Notes under the pieces: generated by a model
What the model saw: only the letters and a program-made list of their open reading frames with translations
What the model was told of the DNA's origin: nothing
The model's database searches: none
Part shown: positions 1 to 9,350 of the stretch, one piece after another
How positions within the stretch are numbered: the stretch's first letter is position 1
Layout: every line of letters starts with the position of its first letter
DNA from: Opitutaceae bacterium
GTDB lineage: Bacteria; Verrucomicrobiota; Verrucomicrobiia; Opitutales; Opitutaceae
DNA: 64,000 bases
Assembly (NCBI GenBank): GCA_015075305.1
Contig: JABTUS010000011.1
Location: 143,035-207,034 of the forward strand
Reading direction: 5' to 3'
Translations under genes and position numbers: made by a program

Positions 1-57
1 GATATCGCGGATATCACCGAGGACATCGATCAGGCGCTGCGCAAGGCCGCGTCCTGA
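1..57 (+). CDS. 3' end of a PLP-dependent sulfhydrylase-like gene (partial)
   Basis: Only the last 18 codons and a TGA stop are present. The peptide has the pattern DI-x-DI-x-x-DIDQAL followed by a short basic-alanine tail. That pattern resembles the C-terminus of O-acetylhomoserine sulfhydrylase / methionine gamma-lyase type Cys/Met-metabolism PLP enzymes. With so little sequence the family call is tentative. The gene continues upstream of the window, and the intron-bearing tRNA follows after about 120 nt. Confidence 0.4.
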   Translation, partial: DIADITEDIDQALRKAAS

Positions 58-180
58 CAAGCGCGCTCCCCCGGATGCCCCGTCGCCTGCGAGGCACGCG
101 GGCAAAAGGGGGCCTCGGTACATTTGATGTAGCCACAGCCGTCCGGGATCGTTTTCCTGTCGGCCGTTCTTTCATTTTCT

Positions 181-488
181 GGGCCTATAGCTCAACGGTT
201 AGAGCAGGGGACTCATCAAACAGGTGCCAGCAGCGGGAAAGCCGCGGCTGGGATACGGGGAAATTCGGAGAAACCTTCGCGGGAACGCATGGCAACGCCG
301 AGCCGAGCCGACGGTGCACCGTCGGAAGGTGTAGAGACTAGCGGAGGAGTTCAGACTCCTTAATCACCGCGCCCACTCCCGTCACCCTACCGTCACACGA
401 CGCGGGTGAAGACATAGTCCGAGGAGCGTCGAAAGGCGCGCAAACTTGAATCCCTTGGTTCTGGGTTCGAATCCCGGTGGGCCCACCA
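181..488 (+). tRNA. ileX-like: tRNA-Ile(CAU) interrupted by a group I intron
   Basis: The exons are 181-216 and 449-488. Joined, they form a complete cloverleaf. The acceptor stem GGGCCTA pairs with TGGGCCC, the D stem is GCTC/GAGC, and the anticodon stem is GGGGA/TCCCT around the loop CTCATAA. A T arm with TTCGAAT follows, and the CCA end is encoded (486-488). The anticodon is CAT. The loop and arm sequences match the lysidine-modified tRNA-Ile2 class, which reads AUA, better than initiator or elongator tRNA-Met. Function needs splicing of the intron and conversion of C34 to lysidine by TilS. The identity as Ile rather than Met is inferred from similarity to bacterial tRNA-Ile(CAU) and from the Azoarcus precedent at the same site. 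Confidence 0.93.
217..448 (+). ncRNA. Group I self-splicing intron (Azoarcus-like, IC3 type)
   Basis: The 232-nt insert starts directly after anticodon CAT and ends with the terminal G at 448. It carries the hallmarks of a group I intron. A GTG guide in GGTG near the 5' end pairs with the exon CAT. A P2 hairpin has a GAAA-containing loop. The core stretch AAATTCGGAGAAACCT is present. P6 is CGACGG/CCGTCG. P7 is formed by GACTA (336-340) and TAGTC (415-419), and P9 is GCGTC-GAAA-GGCGC near 426-439. These blocks, and ATGGCAACGCCGAGCC and AGGTGTAGAGACTAG, are nearly those of the Azoarcus tRNA-Ile(CAU) intron. The P8 region looks longer than in Azoarcus. There is no homing endonuclease reading frame, so any mobility would be in trans or lost. 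Confidence 0.93.
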
Positions 489-553
489 CCCTTCCCGTGC
501 GTGTCACGGTTTGAGGGAAAGAGCGGAGCACCTCGCGCGAGGCCTTGCGTCCG

Positions 554-1768
554 TCAGCGAGTCAGTCGCCGCGCGACGGATTCAACCGCGCGAATCAGCT
601 TGGCAACATACCCGTCCGAAAACGCCTCGTTCATGTAAAGCAGGATGCTGTCGCCGAGAATCGCCTCGGCAACCGGACACCTGACCTGCCTGTAATCCAT
701 GCGTGTCAGCCCGAAATCCCGCACCGGCCAGGCGCCGCCAAAGAAATTGTGATTCTGGAAAACGCGGTAGCCGTACAACGGTTTTGGCAGGTACCCGGCC
801 GAAAGATTGACTCCTTCCGCACGCAGCGCTTCCGCAAATCCGGCCTGACCGCCACGAAAGCGTTCCAATTCGAGGCGAAACAGATAAAACCAGAAACTGT
901 GCTTGTCACCGGGCCTCGTCACCGGCGGCTGGATTCCGGGGATGGCACCGAGCGCCTCGTTCAGGCGCGTTGCGATTTGGATGCGCCGTGTGACAATGCC
1001 TCCAAGCTTGGGCAATTGTGCCGCTGCAATAGCCGCCTGCGGCTCGGTGATTCGGTAGTTGGGCGCAAGGTCGGCGGGATCCCGCAGCAGGGCGATGTCT
1101 CTCTCGCCGGCGACACGATCGTATGACTTGTCCCCCCATTTTCCAAGACTCACGCCATACTGCTCGGACTGCGTTCCCACCATGCCGCCGTCGCCGCAAC
1201 TGATGTGTTTGTAGTCGTTGAAGGAGTAGCAGCCGAAATCGCCGAACGAACCGACCGGACGTCCTTCATGCTCGGCACCCCACGCCTGGGCGCAGTCCTC
1301 GATGACCGCCAGCCGGTGTTCCCGGGCAAGCGGCAGGATTGCACGCATGTCGCAGGGATTTCCCGCCAGATGCACCACCATGATCGCCCGCGTCCTTGAG
1401 GTGATGGCATTCCGAACGGCCGCGGGATCCAGATTGTACGTTCCCGGATCGAGGTCCGCAAAAACCGGCACGGCCTGCTGGTAGAGCACCCCGATGACGG
1501 ATCCCATGTCCGTGATTGGCGGGACAATCACCTCGTCGCCGGGCCGGAGGCGCAGGGCCGCAAGTGCGATGTGCAGCGATGCGGTCCCTGAGGAACAGGG
1601 AGCGAGAAACCTGAACGGATAAAGTTTGTGAAATTCCTCCAGCAGCGCGGCGGTCTGGGGCCCCTTCCAATAAAACAGGGAGGTCTGCCCCAGCATCGTG
1701 GTCAGCCTGGCGAGCTCGGGTTCGCCCCAGCGGGTGGGACGCGGAAACGGCTCATCGACGATCGGCAT
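554..1768 (-). CDS. DegT/DnrJ/EryC1/StrS-family aminotransferase
   Basis: A 404-residue PLP-dependent enzyme of the sugar-aminotransferase/dehydratase superfamily. The fold-type I signature is clear: the cofactor aspartate in EDCAQAWGAEHEG (D158) and the Schiff-base lysine in FNDYKHISCGDGG (K187). The N-terminus has the usual CSSGTASLHIALAAL segment that contacts the cofactor phosphate. Members usually aminate keto sugars on nucleotides (for O-antigens and aminocyclitols) or act as dehydratases; the substrate here cannot be told. It is the last gene of a tight minus-strand set, 5 nt after an amidohydrolase. That context suggests metabolism of a small amino-sugar or cyclitol compound rather than a large polysaccharide locus. 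Confidence 0.85.
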   Translation of the reverse strand: MPIVDEPFPRPTRWGEPELARLTTMLGQTSLFYWKGPQTAALLEEFHKLYPFRFLAPCSSGTASLHIALAALRLRPGDEVIVPPITDMGSVIGVLYQQAVPVFADLDPGTYNLDPAAVRNAITSRTRAIMVVHLAGNPCDMRAILPLAREHRLAVIEDCAQAWGAEHEGRPVGSFGDFGCYSFNDYKHISCGDGGMVGTQSEQYGVSLGKWGDKSYDRVAGERDIALLRDPADLAPNYRITEPQAAIAAAQLPKLGGIVTRRIQIATRLNEALGAIPGIQPPVTRPGDKHSFWFYLFRLELERFRGGQAGFAEALRAEGVNLSAGYLPKPLYGYRVFQNHNFFGGAWPVRDFGLTRMDYRQVRCPVAEAILGDSILLYMNEAFSDGYVAKLIRAVESVARRLTR

Positions 1769-1773
1769 GGGTG

Positions 1774-2526
1774 TCAGGAGAAAAAGCGCGCCGCGTTGCC
1801 GCTGCCGATCCGGCGGCGCTCCTGCGCGGTGAAGCCCGGTTCGGAGAGTTTGCCCGCCTGGGCGGCGGCCGACACAAGCGGGGTCAGGCTGCCGAACATC
1901 AGGCGCGAGGCGGCGATCTTGCCGCGCAGCATGGCGGCAAGGGCTACGTTTTCCTGATACGCGATGTCGGCATGGAAATTCTCGCGAAGCGCCGCCAGTT
2001 CAAGGGCCTCGGTCACCGACAGCCCTGTGATGAGCGGAGACAGTCCGGGGTTGGACCCAAGAAACGCCGCGATCTCGGCGACGGGCACGCCCTTGATCTT
2101 CAGGGCGAAATACCGGTGGCGCTCATCCTCAAGCCTCGCGGTGATCACGAGACGCAGACCGCGCGCAGTGAGAGCATCCACGATCGGGCGCATCGCGGCG
2201 GAGGTCAGACGGTAGTTGTGGTAGTTCGAATACAGGCGCACCGCGCGCACGCCGGGTGCTGCTGCGCACGCCTCGAGCTGTTCCTTCCAGTTGGCGAGAA
2301 CCGGATTGATCACGGGCAGCGGCGCCAGGGCGCGCTTTCCTCGCAACGCTGCGAAAAGCGCCTCATTGGCCGGCATGGGCTCGGGCTGGAACACCGCGGC
2401 AAGCGGGGAAACCGCCGCCTGTCCAACGCCCGCCCGCGCAAGGTGTCGCACAAGCTGCCCCGCACTCATTTCCGGAACGAGCGAAAAGGGCCAGGTTCCG
2501 AGGAAGCAATTGACGTCGAAAAGCAT
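1774..2526 (-). CDS. Amidohydrolase-like TIM-barrel protein (divergent)
   Basis: A 250-residue protein opening with LFDVNCFLGTWPF, a degenerate version of the metal-binding amidohydrolase N-terminus: the usual D-x-H-x-H is D-x-N-x-F here. The rest follows the Amidohydro_2 layout of short beta/alpha units, ending in a GSGNAARFF segment like the closing helix of the family. With the first-strand histidines replaced it may bind no metal or be non-catalytic, perhaps acting as partner of the canonical paralogue that lies 8 nt upstream in the same operon. The family call is moderately firm; the substrate is unknown. Confidence 0.65.
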   Translation of the reverse strand: MLFDVNCFLGTWPFSLVPEMSAGQLVRHLARAGVGQAAVSPLAAVFQPEPMPANEALFAALRGKRALAPLPVINPVLANWKEQLEACAAAPGVRAVRLYSNYHNYRLTSAAMRPIVDALTARGLRLVITARLEDERHRYFALKIKGVPVAEIAAFLGSNPGLSPLITGLSVTEALELAALRENFHADIAYQENVALAAMLRGKIAASRLMFGSLTPLVSAAAQAGKLSEPGFTAQERRRIGSGNAARFFS

Positions 2527-2534
2527 GGGGAGAA

Positions 2535-3305
2535 TCAGGCGAGATTGAGCAGCCGAGCTGCGTTGCTGAAGAGGATGCGTTCCTTGTCCGCCGCGGAAAG
2601 CCGCGCACCCGTCACGCGTTGAATGGAAACACCGATCGCGCGACCTGGCAGGTCCGAGCCATGGATGATGCGATGGGAGCCGAGATGCTCCACCGCGTAC
2701 TCGAGCAGCCCCTCATCCGCCAGTCCGCCGGAGGTGTCGATCGTCACGTTGTCGAGGTCCTTCACCTCGAGTATCCCGCGAACACCGCAGCCCGTGAGAT
2801 GCGCCATGATGATCGGCACGTCCGGATGCCGCCGCGCCAGCGTGGCGGTGTCCGCGGGATCCGTGTGGAAACTGCGCTGACGGATGTTCGTCTGGCTCCA
2901 GCTGTGCTGCAGCACGACGAGATTCCAGCGGCGCGCCGCCTCCATCACGGGCGCCATGCAGGCGTCGCGCGCATTATTGCAGATCTCGAGCTTGATGCCG
3001 ATGAAGCCGTGCCCTTCGACGCAGCGCTCCACCTCGGTCATGACGGCCTTTTCACCCAGCCGCGGATTCAGGAAGCAGAAAAACCGGAAGTAGCCGGGAT
3101 ACATCGCCTGCACCTTCGCCGAGTCGTCGTTGACCTCGGCAACCTGCCCGGCGGTGAAATTGCGCCCATACAGAAGCACATCCCCGAGGCCGATCATCTT
3201 TTCGACGCCGAGCGCGCGTCCGTGGCGCACGAGCCAGTCGACCTCAGGCCTGGTCAGGCCGTGCTTGAACATGACCGGATGCGTGTGGGCGTCTATAATG
3301 CGCAT
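2535..3305 (-). CDS. Amidohydrolase family protein (Amidohydro_2)
   Basis: A 256-residue metal-dependent hydrolase or decarboxylase-like TIM barrel. The metal ligands are visible: DAHTH with H7 and H9, QHSWSQ with H134, MAHLTG with H169, and GSDLP with D218. The C-terminus has the usual ILFSNAARLLNL helix. The family includes 2-pyrone-4,6-dicarboxylate lactonases, aminocarboxymuconate decarboxylase and uncharacterised sugar-lactone hydrolases. The gene heads the three-gene run amidohydrolase, divergent amidohydrolase, aminotransferase, and is preceded by a TetR gene read in the same direction, which may control the set. Specificity is not predictable from sequence. Confidence 0.82.
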   Translation of the reverse strand: MRIIDAHTHPVMFKHGLTRPEVDWLVRHGRALGVEKMIGLGDVLLYGRNFTAGQVAEVNDDSAKVQAMYPGYFRFFCFLNPRLGEKAVMTEVERCVEGHGFIGIKLEICNNARDACMAPVMEAARRWNLVVLQHSWSQTNIRQRSFHTDPADTATLARRHPDVPIIMAHLTGCGVRGILEVKDLDNVTIDTSGGLADEGLLEYAVEHLGSHRIIHGSDLPGRAIGVSIQRVTGARLSAADKERILFSNAARLLNLA

Positions 3306-3371
3306 GGATTCAATTCGAGAGCGGATGGGATGCTTGGAAAAACTGCGGATGCACCGTCTGCGCGTTGATGG

Positions 3372-4013
3372 CTATTTTCTCAGCAATCCGTGGAATGCGA
3401 GGTCGACGACCTGGGTGACGCGCATCTCGCGCACCTTTGGGCTGTCCATGTCGAGCCCCACGCTGATTTTCAGCGAATGGTAGTTCGAATAGTAGATGAA
3501 GCACAGGCCGATGAAGTTCACCAGCAGGTGCCTGATGTCGGCGGGAGCGCGAAAGATTCCCTGCCGGACACCGTCCTCGATGATGAGACGAAACCGCTCG
3601 GTGAAAGGGTTCTTCGAAAGCTTCGAGGCGCTGCGCGCCATGTGCCGGCCGCGCTCAAGGTTCTCCCACAGGAGCAGCCGGTAGAATTCCGGGTTGGCGT
3701 CGAGGAACTTGAAGTAGGCGACGAGCAGGTCCCTCAACTGCTGGTCTGCGCGCCCCTTCGCCACCACCGCCTGAAATTCGACCGACTCCAGGCGACCGAG
3801 CACATCCACCAGCGCCGCGAGGTAGATGTCATTCTTGGACCCATAGTAGTGGTACACCATCCGCTTGTTGGATTTCGCCTTCGCCACGATTTCGTCGACG
3901 GAGACGCCATGATACCCCTTCTCCGAGAACAACCGGATCGCAGCCTGCAGCAGACGCCGCTTCGTGCGGTCCGGGTTGCGGCGGCGAATGACTTTCTCGG
4001 CATCGCTGTTCAT
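3372..4013 (-). CDS. TetR/AcrR-family transcriptional regulator
   Basis: About 213 residues from the ATG at 4013; a TTG four codons earlier is possible. The N-terminal HTH is typical: RRLLQAAIRLFSEKGYHGVSVDEIVAKA, then the recognition segment ending in MVYHYYGSKNDIYLAAL. The C-terminal half is an all-helical ligand and dimerisation domain without a recognisable ligand class. It is transcribed in the same direction as the amidohydrolase and aminotransferase genes, 66 nt before them, so it is the likely local repressor. No palindromic operator was identified with confidence in the short upstream gap. Confidence 0.9.
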   Translation of the reverse strand: MNSDAEKVIRRRNPDRTKRRLLQAAIRLFSEKGYHGVSVDEIVAKAKSNKRMVYHYYGSKNDIYLAALVDVLGRLESVEFQAVVAKGRADQQLRDLLVAYFKFLDANPEFYRLLLWENLERGRHMARSASKLSKNPFTERFRLIIEDGVRQGIFRAPADIRHLLVNFIGLCFIYYSNYHSLKISVGLDMDSPKVREMRVTQVVDLAFHGLLRK

Positions 4014-4152
4014 GAAGGCCCACAAGAACCATGCAAACCGCGACCGGAAGGCAACAGGGAATCGACTCCGGACGGAACCTCGCTGGCGCGGCGCATGCCC
4101 CGGCTCCCTCCCGTCCTATTCAACGCTACGGATTCCCGCGGCTGGCGGAGAA

Positions 4153-5238
4153 TCATCGGGTCATGACTCGTGCAAGCGCGGTCTCAAGGAGTTCCCCGTG
4201 CGTCTCGGTGGTGATCAGGCGGCCGTCCCGATCGAGAAGAAAGGTCGCGGGAATACTGCGGATGTTGAACCTCTTGCCGAAAGGATGGGAGCCTCCCTTT
4301 TCGTTGAACCACTGGGGCCAGGTCAGCTTTTCATCGGCGATGAATTTTTCCAGCTTCGACTTGTCGGCTATCTTGTCGAAGGTGATCCCAACAACCTCAA
4401 AGCCGCTGGCACCCCATTTTGCCAGCGCCTCCTTGATGTTGGGAAGCTCCTTGACGCATGGCACGCACCAGGTGGCCCAGCAGTCGATCAGGACCACCTT
4501 GCCGCGCAGATCCCTGAGATCGAACTTTCGTCCGTCGAGCGCGGTAAAGCTGAGCTCCATCGGATTTCTCCTGAGATCAAGGATCGCCAGTTGCCCGCTG
4601 CCCAGCGCGGCAAGGTCCGGAATCTCGCTTGCGGCCAGTGTATTGAGGTAGGGTTCCAGACGGGCGGGTTCTTGCTTTTCCAAGGCGTGGACCATCGCCT
4701 GTTCGAGAAATGTCCGATACGGTGAGGCCGGCGCACGTCCGGCCACGGTCGCGATTCGCGCAGCCAGCACCTTCAGATCAGGCTGGCCGCGGGCATCGAC
4801 GTCGATGGCCATGCGGTTTCGTCCGGCAACCCAGTTCAACCCCGCCCAAACGTTGTCCGGCCAGGAATGATTCGCGAGAGCATCCGCCAGTGTTTCATCC
4901 AGGTGCTTCAGCCAGCCGCTGCGGAGTTCGGCAGCACGGTCCCCCTGCATCCAGTCACCGCAGTTGAGAAGGTTGTAAAGGATGCCTCCGACGCGCCTCT
5001 CATCCGGGTACTTCTCGAAGAATTCCAGGGCCTTGCCACTGATCTGGTCGAAATTCACGGGCGCACCAGCTTCGCCTCGCGCACCCATGCCCTCAATGTG
5101 CTGCTGCCAGATGGCCGTCGCCGCGGGATCAATGGCCGGCACTGCGATAGAGGCCCCCTGCGCCGACAAGACGCAAGCCGCCGCCTGCAGGAGAAACATG
5201 AGCGCCGCGAGTTTCATGGTGACGCGATTGACGGGCAT
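4153..5238 (-). CDS. TlpA/ResA-like exported thioredoxin-fold protein
   Basis: 361 residues. A hydrophobic leader (about residues 8-28, ending near LSAQGAS) targets it to the envelope. A helical middle region of about 190 residues of unknown function precedes a C-terminal thioredoxin domain. The active site is CWATWCVPC with redox cysteines C258 and C261, followed by a cis-proline region in the RSIPATFLLDRDG stretch. Such proteins reduce or isomerise disulfides, often for cytochrome maturation or as partners of outer-membrane receptors. It starts 23 nt after the stop of the TonB receptor gene and is probably co-transcribed with it, a pairing common in Bacteroidota and Verrucomicrobiota. Confidence 0.88.
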   Translation of the reverse strand: MPVNRVTMKLAALMFLLQAAACVLSAQGASIAVPAIDPAATAIWQQHIEGMGARGEAGAPVNFDQISGKALEFFEKYPDERRVGGILYNLLNCGDWMQGDRAAELRSGWLKHLDETLADALANHSWPDNVWAGLNWVAGRNRMAIDVDARGQPDLKVLAARIATVAGRAPASPYRTFLEQAMVHALEKQEPARLEPYLNTLAASEIPDLAALGSGQLAILDLRRNPMELSFTALDGRKFDLRDLRGKVVLIDCWATWCVPCVKELPNIKEALAKWGASGFEVVGITFDKIADKSKLEKFIADEKLTWPQWFNEKGGSHPFGKRFNIRSIPATFLLDRDGRLITTETHGELLETALARVMTR

Positions 5239-5261
5239 ATTGTCGGCCCCGGGCGTTTCGG

Positions 5262-8153
5262 TCAGAATGACTTCTTGAGCGTGAACGTCACGTAGCGCTG
5301 GCGCGGGTCCTCATACCGGCTGTAGTACGAATAGATGTCGGTGCGGAATGCGGGCTCCTTGTTGAGCACATTGCGAACTGACAGCGTGACCTTCGTATTT
5401 TCCAGCCAGCGCCGCCAGGTGTGGTCGGAGGCGTTGGTCGCGGGAAACTGGTAGGCGACAAGCGCGTCCCAAAGAATCGCGGAGGGAATGCGGGCACCGT
5501 CCAGGCCGTTTCCGGTGGGAAAGGCAGGTGAGGGTCTTGTACTGGCTGCGACATAGGAACCAATGTAGCTCGCCGTGACCCCTGCGGTCCAGGGTCCGCG
5601 ATCCCAGAACAGGGTGGAGATGGATTTCCACTTGAGAGGATTGCCTGAGCTGCCGGCTCGTTCGACGATCGGATTCACCGGCAGGACCTGATCGCGGAAG
5701 GACTCGGTCCAAGTGGTGTTCGTTGTCGCCGTAAACGTGCCGACGCGATCGAAACTGCGGCGATAGGATGCCTTCACGTCAATGCCATTGGTCTTGGTGA
5801 AGCCCACGTTGACCGGACGATAGTCAACCATCGTCACCTGCCCCAACCATCCCTTCGCGATGTCGTCCGGAGTTGGAGCCGCGCGTTCAATGCGGCCCGG
5901 ATAGGAATCCGGACTTGCGAGAATGTTGCTTGGGCCTCCGGGTGAAACGATCGCGTTGATCTTTTCGATCTCCCAGAAATCCACCGTGAGCTGCAGTCCG
6001 GGAACGGCCCGCGGGGTCAGAATCACGCCGTAGTTCCATGCCGTGGAGGTCTCAGGCTTGAGGTCGGGGTTTCCTCCCGCACGTTCCGAGTGGGGATAGT
6101 TGTAGAGGAGATTGCCGCGAGCGGGATCGGTGAAGGGCGTGATGGCATCGGTGACCACACGGGGGTTTTCATAGCTGGACTGGTCGGGTGGAAAAAATCC
6201 CTCCGCATAGGAAACCCTGAGGGCGACATCCTTGGTGGGCGCGACAACCAGGGCGGCGATTGGGCTGGTTTCATCCGTAGAGTCATCCGTGCCCTCCCAG
6301 CGGACGCCGAGGTTGAGATCTATCGAGTCGACCGGCAGCGGACGCCATTTGGGGCCAACCAGCGGAACCACGCTTTCGAGGAACACTGATTCCGTGCGGC
6401 GGGACTGGACGACGACCGAGTTGCTGTTTCCCGCCACCGGCAGATTGGCCAGAGCGGTAGGACTCACATTGATTGTCTGATGCGTGCGGTACTTGCCCCA
6501 GATCATTTCGGCACCTGGCGAGATCTTGATCGGTCCCGCCGGCAGGTCGAACACCTCTCCCACGACACGGGCGTTAACCTGCGACAGGTAGTTGTAGTAC
6601 GTGTAGGCCCGGCTGTAGTGGAGGAAATCCTTGATCTGCTCGTAGCGTGGAAATGTCACATGATCGGCGAGCGGATTGTAGATCGCGCGGCGCTGCGCGA
6701 GCGTGAGGCCAATCGTCGAGGTGCTCGTGAGAAACGTGTTGAGATTCTGGGTTGGATTCGTGCCGGTCGAGTGACTGCGCCCATACTCTCCGGTGCCGTC
6801 CAGCGACCACTCCCAGCGATCAGACAGCTTGCCCTTGACTCCAAGGACCGTCCGCGCGCCCTGTCGCTCCTGAAAGAGGCTGGGATCGGGCAGGTCAACC
6901 GGATCGTAGAAAACTCTCACAGGTACGCCCACGAAGCCGGGAGTCACCCCCGTCCGAAAGGGATTGATGGGATCGGTGGCGGACAGGGAGATGCTTGCCA
7001 GTGATTGCGGTCCGCTGTAGTCGGATCGGAAATACGAGACATCGGCCTCTGCGTAGACGGAAAGCCTGTCCTTGAAAAGCTCATGCTCGAACTGCGACAT
7101 GAACGCGTAGCGATCCTCCGGGCGATAGATGACGGAGCGACCAAAACGATTTCCCAAACTGGCCGTTCCCGCGCTTCCGGTGAAGGAGGACGGTGTCAGC
7201 GACGCACCGTCCTGACCCGCCGGTATTGCCGCAAACCGGGCGTTTGAAGCCCCTGGTATCGGCAGGATGCCGGTTGTGGACGTAAGCAGGATCGTTCCGG
7301 GCATGCCATTGAATCCCTGAATGATGTAGTTCTCAAAAACGGACTGCCCGCCGACGGTCGCCGTGGTGTTGGCCGGATATCGGGCGAGCGCGTTTTTCAG
7401 GAAGTTCCTGTCCTCATTCAAGAGCGGGTCGCTGTGCTGGTAGGTGAGCGTGAAGGAGAGCTGGGTCCGGCCCTGGTTGAAATTGAGTCCTTGAAAATAG
7501 GAAAACTCGTAACGGGACGCACCGCCATCCGTGCTCGTCCCCACCGTGGCGCTCGCCTCGCCGCCCGAGTATTCCCTGCGCAGCACGATGTTGATCGCGC
7601 CGCCAATCGCGCCGCCTCCGTAAATCGCCGAGGCGGATGACGGGAGGATCTCGATTCGCTCGATGGAGGAGACTGGGATGCGGTTGAGGTCGGGGCCGGC
7701 GGACAGATTGCCGCGCTGAAGGCGACGCCCATTGACGAGGACCGTAGTCTGCAGCGAGGAGAAGCCCCTCAGCTTGACCTCGGAATTCTGGTAGGTGAGA
7801 CCACCGACAATCTGAGGGTTTCCCGCCGAGCCCTGCAGGGAAACACTGCCGTAGTCGGAGGTCTGTGGCGACACACGGAAAAGCTCCTCGAGCGTTGTGA
7901 CGCCACGCCGCTCAATCTCCTCCCGCGTCAAGACGTCGTAGGCCAGGGGTGCCCGTTCGTCGGTGCGGAGAATGGTCTGGTTGTTGAGACCGCCGATCTT
8001 TGATGCGGAAACCTCAAACTTCTCGAGTTCAATCGACCGGCTGGTTCGATCGGTCTGAGCCATGGCGGCACCCCCGGCGCATATCGCCGAAAGAGCAATG
8101 AAAAGACGCCAGTTGATCCTCCAGCCGGCTGGCGGCATTGTTTCGATATTCAT
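5262..8153 (-). CDS. TonB-dependent outer-membrane receptor
   Basis: About 963 residues from the ATG at 8153; the reading frame stays open 39 codons further upstream, but this ATG puts a signal peptide (WRLFIALSAICAGGAAMAQ) at the N-terminus. The plug domain follows: a TonB-box-like stretch around ELEKFEVSASK, then DVLTREEIERRGVTTLEELF, and PDLNRIPVSSIERIEILPSS with GGGAIGGAINIVL. The rest is a 22-strand barrel ending in aromatic FTLKKSF, the usual BAM signal. Transported substrate unknown; neighbours give no siderophore or sugar clue beyond the TlpA-like gene downstream. The EKFEVSAS-type N-terminus is common in Opitutaceae receptors, which supports the taxonomic guess. Confidence 0.93.
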   Translation of the reverse strand: MNIETMPPAGWRINWRLFIALSAICAGGAAMAQTDRTSRSIELEKFEVSASKIGGLNNQTILRTDERAPLAYDVLTREEIERRGVTTLEELFRVSPQTSDYGSVSLQGSAGNPQIVGGLTYQNSEVKLRGFSSLQTTVLVNGRRLQRGNLSAGPDLNRIPVSSIERIEILPSSASAIYGGGAIGGAINIVLRREYSGGEASATVGTSTDGGASRYEFSYFQGLNFNQGRTQLSFTLTYQHSDPLLNEDRNFLKNALARYPANTTATVGGQSVFENYIIQGFNGMPGTILLTSTTGILPIPGASNARFAAIPAGQDGASLTPSSFTGSAGTASLGNRFGRSVIYRPEDRYAFMSQFEHELFKDRLSVYAEADVSYFRSDYSGPQSLASISLSATDPINPFRTGVTPGFVGVPVRVFYDPVDLPDPSLFQERQGARTVLGVKGKLSDRWEWSLDGTGEYGRSHSTGTNPTQNLNTFLTSTSTIGLTLAQRRAIYNPLADHVTFPRYEQIKDFLHYSRAYTYYNYLSQVNARVVGEVFDLPAGPIKISPGAEMIWGKYRTHQTINVSPTALANLPVAGNSNSVVVQSRRTESVFLESVVPLVGPKWRPLPVDSIDLNLGVRWEGTDDSTDETSPIAALVVAPTKDVALRVSYAEGFFPPDQSSYENPRVVTDAITPFTDPARGNLLYNYPHSERAGGNPDLKPETSTAWNYGVILTPRAVPGLQLTVDFWEIEKINAIVSPGGPSNILASPDSYPGRIERAAPTPDDIAKGWLGQVTMVDYRPVNVGFTKTNGIDVKASYRRSFDRVGTFTATTNTTWTESFRDQVLPVNPIVERAGSSGNPLKWKSISTLFWDRGPWTAGVTASYIGSYVAASTRPSPAFPTGNGLDGARIPSAILWDALVAYQFPATNASDHTWRRWLENTKVTLSVRNVLNKEPAFRTDIYSYYSRYEDPRQRYVTFTLKKSF

Positions 8154-8300
8154 AGTATTGACGCGAAGAGAATGCTTGCTGTCCGTCCGCCCAAGGCGCG
8201 TCGAGCACGAAACGTTCCGCGCCTCGCGAAAGCTGAAGTCCGAATCTGCGGGTACCGCTGAAAGCGCCACCTCGACACTTGCCGGGAACGGTCACTCCAC

Positions 8301-9347
<1,047 letters not shown>

Positions 9348-9350
9348 CCG

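Noticed and set aside
75..341. Open reading frame across the tRNA and its intron
   Set aside because: It runs through the tRNA exon and the intron core, shows no endonuclease motif, and is explained by the RNA gene.
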